Source of the DNA: JAXDLH01 sp034666705
GTDB lineage: Bacteria > Chloroflexota > UBA6077 > SHYK01
Direction of reading: 5' to 3'
Assembly (NCBI GenBank): GCA_034666705.1
Contig: JAXDLH010000323.1
Span: forward strand, 1 to 8,894
Length of the DNA: 8,894 nucleotides
The notes beneath the pieces were generated by a model, which made no database searches, was not told where the DNA came from, and saw only the letters and a list, made by a program, of their open reading frames with translations. Below, in pieces: positions 5,666-8,894 of this stretch. A program made the translations under genes and the position numbers. The first letter of the stretch is position 1. Every line of letters starts with the position of its first letter.

Positions 5666-6706
5666 ATGGCTCGGATTGACGCGGACGCCCACGTAGATGA
5701 AACCGAGGCCACCTGGGAGTACCTGGAGGAGGACGAGCGGCGGCTCACGCCGGTCTCCGCCGAGGCGCCACGGGGCCCGGACCAGCAGTGGCGCATCGAC
5801 GGGACGGTGCTGCGGCGGCCGGTGCGCGACTATCGGCGGACCGGGGCGTCGGCGGCCACCAGCCAGTTCCTGGACGTCGATGCCCGCGTGCGGCATCTGG
5901 ACGAATTGCGCATCGACGTGCAGGTCCTCTACCCGACGGTGTTTATCCGCAGCCGGTTCGCCGGGCGCCCGGACATCGAGCTCGCCCTGACCCGATCGTA
6001 CAACCGGTGGATCGCCGCGCGGACCGCAGCGAGTGGCGGCCGGCTGCGCTGGGTGGCGGTGCTGCCGCTGCTGAGCGTGGACAAGGCAGTGGAGGAGCTC
6101 CGCTGGGCGAAAGATCATGGCGCCTGCGGCGTGTTCAAGAAGGGGTTCGAGTGCGAGGGACGCAACGCCGGCGACGCGTACTTTCACCCTCTTTATGAAG
6201 AAGCAAGTCGGCTCGACGTGCCGATCTGCATCCACACCGGCTCGGACGGCGCCGGCAATGGGCTCTCGCCCACCGCGCTCGACGCCGTGGCGGCGTTCCA
6301 GCCACTGCTGAGCTCGGGGGTGCTGGAACAGCTCCCGGCGCTGCGGGTGGGATTCATTGAAGCGGGGGCCTCGTGGGTACCCTTTCTATTGTCGATCGAG
6401 GCGGCGAGCGCGCGGCGGCAGCACCTGCAGGCGGTGACCGGCCAGCAGGAAGTCGACCTCAACCGCCAGCTATTCCGCCAGTCGCGCATCTACGTGGCCT
6501 GCCAGAGCCAGGACGACCTCCCTTACATCCTGCAGTTCGGAATGGAGGACAACCTGCTCGTCGGCACGGACTACACCCATGCCGACCAGTCGGCGGAGCT
6601 GCGCGCGCTGGACATCGTCGAGCAGCGGGGCGCCACCGGCGAGATCCCCGCCGCCGTGGCGCGCAAGATCCTCGACGACAACCCCCGCCGGTTCTACGGG
6701 CTGTAG
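5666..6706 (+). CDS. Amidohydrolase family protein (COG2159, ACMSD-like TIM-barrel metal hydrolase)
   Basis: A 346-residue protein of the amidohydrolase-2 family, which contains metal-dependent decarboxylases and hydrolases such as ACMSD. It opens IDADAHVDE, with His 9 at the first metal-binding position. Further family landmarks are PICIHTGSDG (metal His 190), RVGFIEAGASWVPFLL (232-241 region, typical of COG2159), LLVGTDYTHAD (metal Asp 302) and the ending NPRRFYGL. The usual second His of the HxH pair is replaced: the sequence is HVDE. No signal peptide, so it is cytoplasmic. ATG 5666 is chosen because GGGGGAG (5656-5662) sits just upstream; an earlier in-frame start at 5612 would translate the leader hairpin. 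The substrate is unknown. It stands alone, 221 bases before the cyclase gene on the same strand. Confidence 0.88.
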   Translation: MARIDADAHVDETEATWEYLEEDERRLTPVSAEAPRGPDQQWRIDGTVLRRPVRDYRRTGASAATSQFLDVDARVRHLDELRIDVQVLYPTVFIRSRFAGRPDIELALTRSYNRWIAARTAASGGRLRWVAVLPLLSVDKAVEELRWAKDHGACGVFKKGFECEGRNAGDAYFHPLYEEASRLDVPICIHTGSDGAGNGLSPTALDAVAAFQPLLSSGVLEQLPALRVGFIEAGASWVPFLLSIEAASARRQHLQAVTGQQEVDLNRQLFRQSRIYVACQSQDDLPYILQFGMEDNLLVGTDYTHADQSAELRALDIVEQRGATGEIPAAVARKILDDNPRRFYGL

Positions 6707-6927
6707 GATTCCTCTCTCGCAGGTCAGCGGCGTCATTATGGCGATGCGCCAGGTGAGATAGCGAAAGCGCTTCGACCGACTGCTTGTGAGCGGTGCATGC
6801 GCGCCGAAATAGGCTGAGAATAGGCTACGCGGCCGATGCTCATGGAGGACCGGTGCGGTACGATCCATCTACACTCGCTGGCGAGGCGAGCGAGTGCTGC
6901 GGTGGTAGCTGGAGCTTGGGGAACGAG
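6707..6927 (+). other. 221-base gap with a leader hairpin before the diguanylate cyclase
   Basis: No gene is visible. CACTCGCT (6872-6879) and AGCGAGTG (6889-6896) form a perfect 8-bp stem with a 9-base loop, ending about 30 bases before the cyclase start. A direct repeat AATAGGCT occurs at about 6808 and 6819. There is no convincing promoter pair and no T-tract after the hairpin. I see no resemblance to a c-di-GMP riboswitch. Confidence 0.4.
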
Positions 6928-7836
6928 GTGGAGCGGAGCCCCGCGCTGCGCACGCTGGTCGTCGAAGACGATCGCGCGGTCCGCGACGTGCTCACCGAAG
7001 TGCTGGAGCTGCGCGGCCACCCCGTCACGGCCGTCGGTGATGCGGAGAGTGGTCTCGCCGCATGGGAGGCCGCGCCGTTCCCGCTGGTGCTTCTTGATTG
7101 GATGCTGCCGGGGATGGACGGCCCCGAGTTGTGCCGCCGCTTGCGGGAGAGCCACGCCGGGGATGCCGCGCACGTGCTCATGGTCACGAGTCGCTCAGAG
7201 CGAGATGCGCTCGCCGAGGCGCTCCGCGCCGGAGCCAACGACTATCTGGCCAAGCCGTTCGACATCGACGACCTGGACGTGCGGCTCTACGTCGCCGAGC
7301 AGCACGTCATCGATTTGGCTCGGCGCAAAGACCTCGAGGCGGCGCTCGAATACCAGGCGCTCCATGACGGACTCACGGCACTGCCTAACCGCACGTTGCT
7401 GCGCGATCGACTGGGCCAGGCAATCGGGCTCGCCCGCCGCGGCCACGGCACGCTCGCCCTACTCCTGATTGACCTCGACCGATTCAAGGATGTAAACGAC
7501 ACGTTGGGCCACGCCGGGGGCGATGAGATCCTGCAACAGGTAGCCGGGCGGCTGCAAGCGGTGCTCCGGGCCTCGGACACCGTGGCGCGGCTCGGCGGCG
7601 ATGAGTTCGCCGTGGTGCTGCCGCAGGTCGATGAAGCGGGGGCGGAGGCCACGGCGCAAAAGCTGCGGCAGGCCTTCGCCGAGCGGTTCGTGGTAGCCGA
7701 TAGGCACCTCACTATCGGAGCCAGCGTCGGCGTCGCCGTGTGGCCGATTGATGGGGAGGACATGGATACGCTGCTCCAGGCGGCGGACACGGCGATGTAT
7801 CAGCACAAGCGTGGGTCCCGCTCAGTTACGTACTGA
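6928..7836 (+). CDS. Response regulator with REC and GGDEF domains (diguanylate cyclase)
   Basis: A 302-residue PleD/WspR-like output protein that would make c-di-GMP from two GTP when phosphorylated. The receiver domain (about 8-120) has the acidic pocket E13-D14-D15, phospho-acceptor Asp 57 (LLDWMLPGMDG), Thr/Ser 87-88 and Lys 109 (AKPF). A short helical linker (about 119-143) leads to the GGDEF domain, which opens with HDGLTALPNR, has IDLDRFKDVND (metal Asp 182), and an intact GGDEF (223-227). The inhibitory site RxxD is present as R214-A-S-D217, five residues before GGDEF, so product feedback inhibition is expected. Thus it looks fully active. GTG 6928 is chosen for GGGGA (6918-6922) upstream and because the receiver starts at once; the longer frame from 6793 passes through the leader hairpin. 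No sensor kinase is in the window. Confidence 0.92.
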   Translation: MERSPALRTLVVEDDRAVRDVLTEVLELRGHPVTAVGDAESGLAAWEAAPFPLVLLDWMLPGMDGPELCRRLRESHAGDAAHVLMVTSRSERDALAEALRAGANDYLAKPFDIDDLDVRLYVAEQHVIDLARRKDLEAALEYQALHDGLTALPNRTLLRDRLGQAIGLARRGHGTLALLLIDLDRFKDVNDTLGHAGGDEILQQVAGRLQAVLRASDTVARLGGDEFAVVLPQVDEAGAEATAQKLRQAFAERFVVADRHLTIGASVGVAVWPIDGEDMDTLLQAADTAMYQHKRGSRSVTY

Positions 7837-7881
7837 GGCGGGCCGACGGCGCGTGGCTAATCCATCCTGGGCACGCCTCAG
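7833..7881. repeat. 8-bp inverted repeat spanning the convergent gene ends
   Basis: CTGAGGCG (7833-7840) and CGCCTCAG (7874-7881) are perfect complements 33 bases apart. The left arm holds the TGA of the cyclase gene (7834-7836) and the right arm holds the TGA of the minus-strand receiver remnant (7878-7880). It could act as a weak two-way terminator, although neither side has a T-tract. Confidence 0.3.
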
Positions 7882-8084
7882 GTTAAATGCCCGGGTGCGC
7901 GAGGCCGCAGAAGGCGGTCCACTGGCGCCAGCAATTCCCGCGAGCTGAACGGCTTCGTCATCTGCGCATCGGCGCCCACCGCGAGCAGGTCGATATCGGT
8001 CACCCCATCGCGAGCCGCGGTGAGCACGATTACGCCGGTCGCGCGCAGGGCCGGATCGGATTTGATGCCGAGAACCCAGCCTAG
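7878..8084 (-). pseudogene. C-terminal half of a response-regulator receiver domain (truncated remnant)
   Basis: One minus-strand frame ending at TGA 7880-7878 reads GWVLGIKSDPALRATGVIVL, then TAARDGVTDIDLLAVGADAQ, then MTKPFSSRELLAPVDRLLRP. This is the second half of a CheY-like receiver domain: the helix before beta4, beta4 with Thr (VIVLTA), the alpha4 segment, GADA, the conserved Lys-Pro (TKPF) and the alpha5 helix (ELL..V..LL). The front half, with the acidic pocket and phospho-acceptor Asp, is missing. Upstream the frame runs into the SDR gene, overlapping its stop by a few bases in another frame, and no start codon or ribosome site is present. It is therefore not an expressible gene. 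Its sequence differs clearly from the receiver of the neighbouring cyclase, so it is not a simple recent copy. Confidence 0.72.
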
Positions 8085-8821
8085 ATCGCGGTGCGACCAC
8101 CGTCGGCGGCCACAATGGCGCCCGTCACATAGCTCGCCCGGGGTGATGCAAGGAATCCGACTACCTCAGCGATCTCGTCGGCGGTTGCAGCTCGATTGAG
8201 CAGGGTAGTAGTTCCCAGGCGCGTGGTGCGCTCCGCATCAGCTCCACCGGTGTACACCGGGCCGGGGGCGATAGCGTTCACCCGCACGCCGCGGGGGCTG
8301 AACTCAGCGGCCCAGGCCCGAGTCATGGACGACAAGGTGGCCTTCGTTGCCCCATATGCTGCCCCGCCCGCGAGACCGATCTGGCCGGCCATGCTGGAGA
8401 CGTTGATGATGCTGCCGTGGCCCTTGGCCGCCATCTTCGGAGCAAACGCGGCCACGAGGAAGAATGGTGCGCGGACGTTGCTGGCAAACATGGCATCGAA
8501 GGTCTCGACGTCGAGATCGGCGGTGGGTCCGAACCAGGAGAAGCCAGCGTTATTGATCAGCACGTCGACTTCGCCGACGCTATCGACCAGACGCTGGAGG
8601 TCAGCCGGATCGCTGAGGTCGGCGGCGATGAATCGTGCCCGACCTCCGGCCGCGGTAATGGCGTCAACCGTCTCGCCCCCGCGCCGCGCGTCCCTGCCGT
8701 GGACAAGGACCTCGGCCCCCTGGCGGGCCAATTGCAGGGCAATTGCTCGACCGATGCCGGAGGTCGCCCCCGTCACTAATGCCTTCTGGCCGTGGAGCTC
8801 TAAGTCATGGGCGGTGGTCAT
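8081..8821 (-). CDS. Short-chain dehydrogenase/reductase (classical SDR)
   Basis: A 246-residue NAD(P)-dependent oxidoreductase of the classical SDR family, with the usual length and all key motifs: TGATSGIG (17-24) for cofactor binding, an acidic D68-L69 after the fourth strand, NNAG (90-93), and the catalytic tetrad Asn 115, Ser 143, Tyr 156 and Lys 160 (YGATK). The PGPVYTG segment follows the active site and the C-terminus ends GAIVAADGGRTAI, a complete normal ending. HGRDARR after beta2 (41-47), with Arg 43, hints at NADP(H) preference, which is only a hint. The substrate is unknown; FabG-like 3-oxoacyl or alcohol reductases are the broad relatives. GGGAG (8832-8828 on the minus strand) lies 6 bases before the ATG. 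Two operator-like palindromes lie upstream, so it is probably induced by release of a repressor. Confidence 0.93.
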   Translation of the reverse strand: MTTAHDLELHGQKALVTGATSGIGRAIALQLARQGAEVLVHGRDARRGGETVDAITAAGGRARFIAADLSDPADLQRLVDSVGEVDVLINNAGFSWFGPTADLDVETFDAMFASNVRAPFFLVAAFAPKMAAKGHGSIINVSSMAGQIGLAGGAAYGATKATLSSMTRAWAAEFSPRGVRVNAIAPGPVYTGGADAERTTRLGTTTLLNRAATADEIAEVVGFLASPRASYVTGAIVAADGGRTAI

Positions 8822-8841
8822 GTCGCACTCCCTACGAGTTA

Positions 8842-8847
8842 ACTATA
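8842..8847 (-). promoter_or_regulatory. Candidate -10 box (TATAGT) of the SDR gene
   Basis: On the minus strand TATAGT (8847-8842) lies about 20 bases before the start codon and overlaps the edge of the first operator palindrome. The best upstream hexamers (CAAATA at 17 bases, TGCAAA at 19) match a -35 box poorly, so the promoter is only partly supported. Confidence 0.35.
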
Positions 8848-8862
8848 CAGACCGATCTGTAT
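8845..8862. promoter_or_regulatory. Operator palindrome 1 upstream of the SDR gene (TetR type)
   Basis: ATACAGACCGATCTGTAT has perfect 7-bp arms (ATACAGA/TCTGTAT) around a 4-base centre. It overlaps the probable -10 box of the SDR gene, a position that suits repression. Its sequence is unrelated to the palindrome at 398-417, so a different regulator is expected. Confidence 0.6.
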
Positions 8863-8878
8863 GATATTTGCATCATAG

Positions 8879-8892
8879 ACAGACTGGTCTGG
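8879..8892. promoter_or_regulatory. Operator palindrome 2 upstream of the SDR gene
   Basis: ACAGACTGGTCTGG matches the core of palindrome 1 (8847-8860) at 11 of 14 positions and keeps the inverted CAGAC/GTCTG arms. The two cores are exactly 32 bp apart, about three helical turns, so two dimers could bind the same face of the DNA. The site lies at the window edge. Confidence 0.55.
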
Positions 8893-8894
8893 TA

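Noticed and set aside
7833..8084. Inverted duplication of the cyclase receiver domain
   Set aside because: The remnant and the cyclase receiver differ at most non-motif positions (TKPFSSRELL versus AKPFDIDDLD), so a recent copy is unlikely.
7822..8115. 97-aa minus-strand frame over the receiver remnant
   Set aside because: It is Arg-rich shadow coding. The meaningful frame is the one ending at 7880-7878, which gives a receiver C-terminus.

Overview
This is a high-GC bacterial window with strongly GC-biased third codon positions. That bias produces long antisense shadow ORFs, which I left out. The gene content is a TetR regulator with a two-subunit ABC exporter, a COG2159-type amidohydrolase, a REC-GGDEF protein, a short-chain dehydrogenase/reductase (SDR) and the start of a DUF4126-like membrane protein. 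This fits a free-living soil or water bacterium. Chloroflexota or a similar high-GC phylum is my guess from gene style and intergenic palindromes, but nothing here proves the taxonomy.

Layout. 1-110 (-): N-terminus of a DUF4126-like protein that runs off the left edge. 111-897: a regulatory and repeat-rich stretch. It holds two structured inverted repeats, a consensus promoter (TTGACA-18-TATAGT at 393-422) whose spacer is filled by a perfect 20-bp palindrome (398-417), a small reading frame with a very good ribosome site (458-523) overlapping a second small frame (520-726), a 24-bp tandem repeat, and an 88-bp nested palindrome resembling a MITE or REP element (782-869). 898-5239 (+): tetR, ABC subunit 1 and ABC subunit 2, overlapping or separated by 3 bases, hence almost certainly one operon. 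5240-5665: intergenic, with a GC-rich hairpin, a truncated O-methyltransferase start on the minus strand (5371-5463) and a leader hairpin. 5666-6706 (+): amidohydrolase. 6928-7836 (+): REC-GGDEF diguanylate cyclase. 7878-8084 (-): the C-terminal half of a broken receiver domain. 8081-8821 (-): SDR, preceded by two related TetR-type operator palindromes 32 bp apart at the right edge.

How the genes work together. The exporter shows the asymmetry known from heterodimeric exporters (LmrCD, BmrCD, TM287/288). Subunit 1 has Asp for the Walker B glutamate and Gln for the switch histidine but an intact LSGGQ. Subunit 2 has intact Glu and His but a degenerate LSQGQ. Paired head-to-tail, this gives one canonical and one fully degenerate ATP site. 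The TetR protein probably senses an exported compound and represses its own operon through the palindrome at 398-417. The SDR appears to be under a different TetR-type regulator, probably encoded beyond the right edge. The amidohydrolase and diguanylate cyclase have no obvious link to the exporter; gene remnants lie on both sides of this block, which suggests past rearrangement.

I did not find a clear new multi-gene system. The most unusual parts are the 393-897 leader region, the two gene remnants and the double operator at the right edge.
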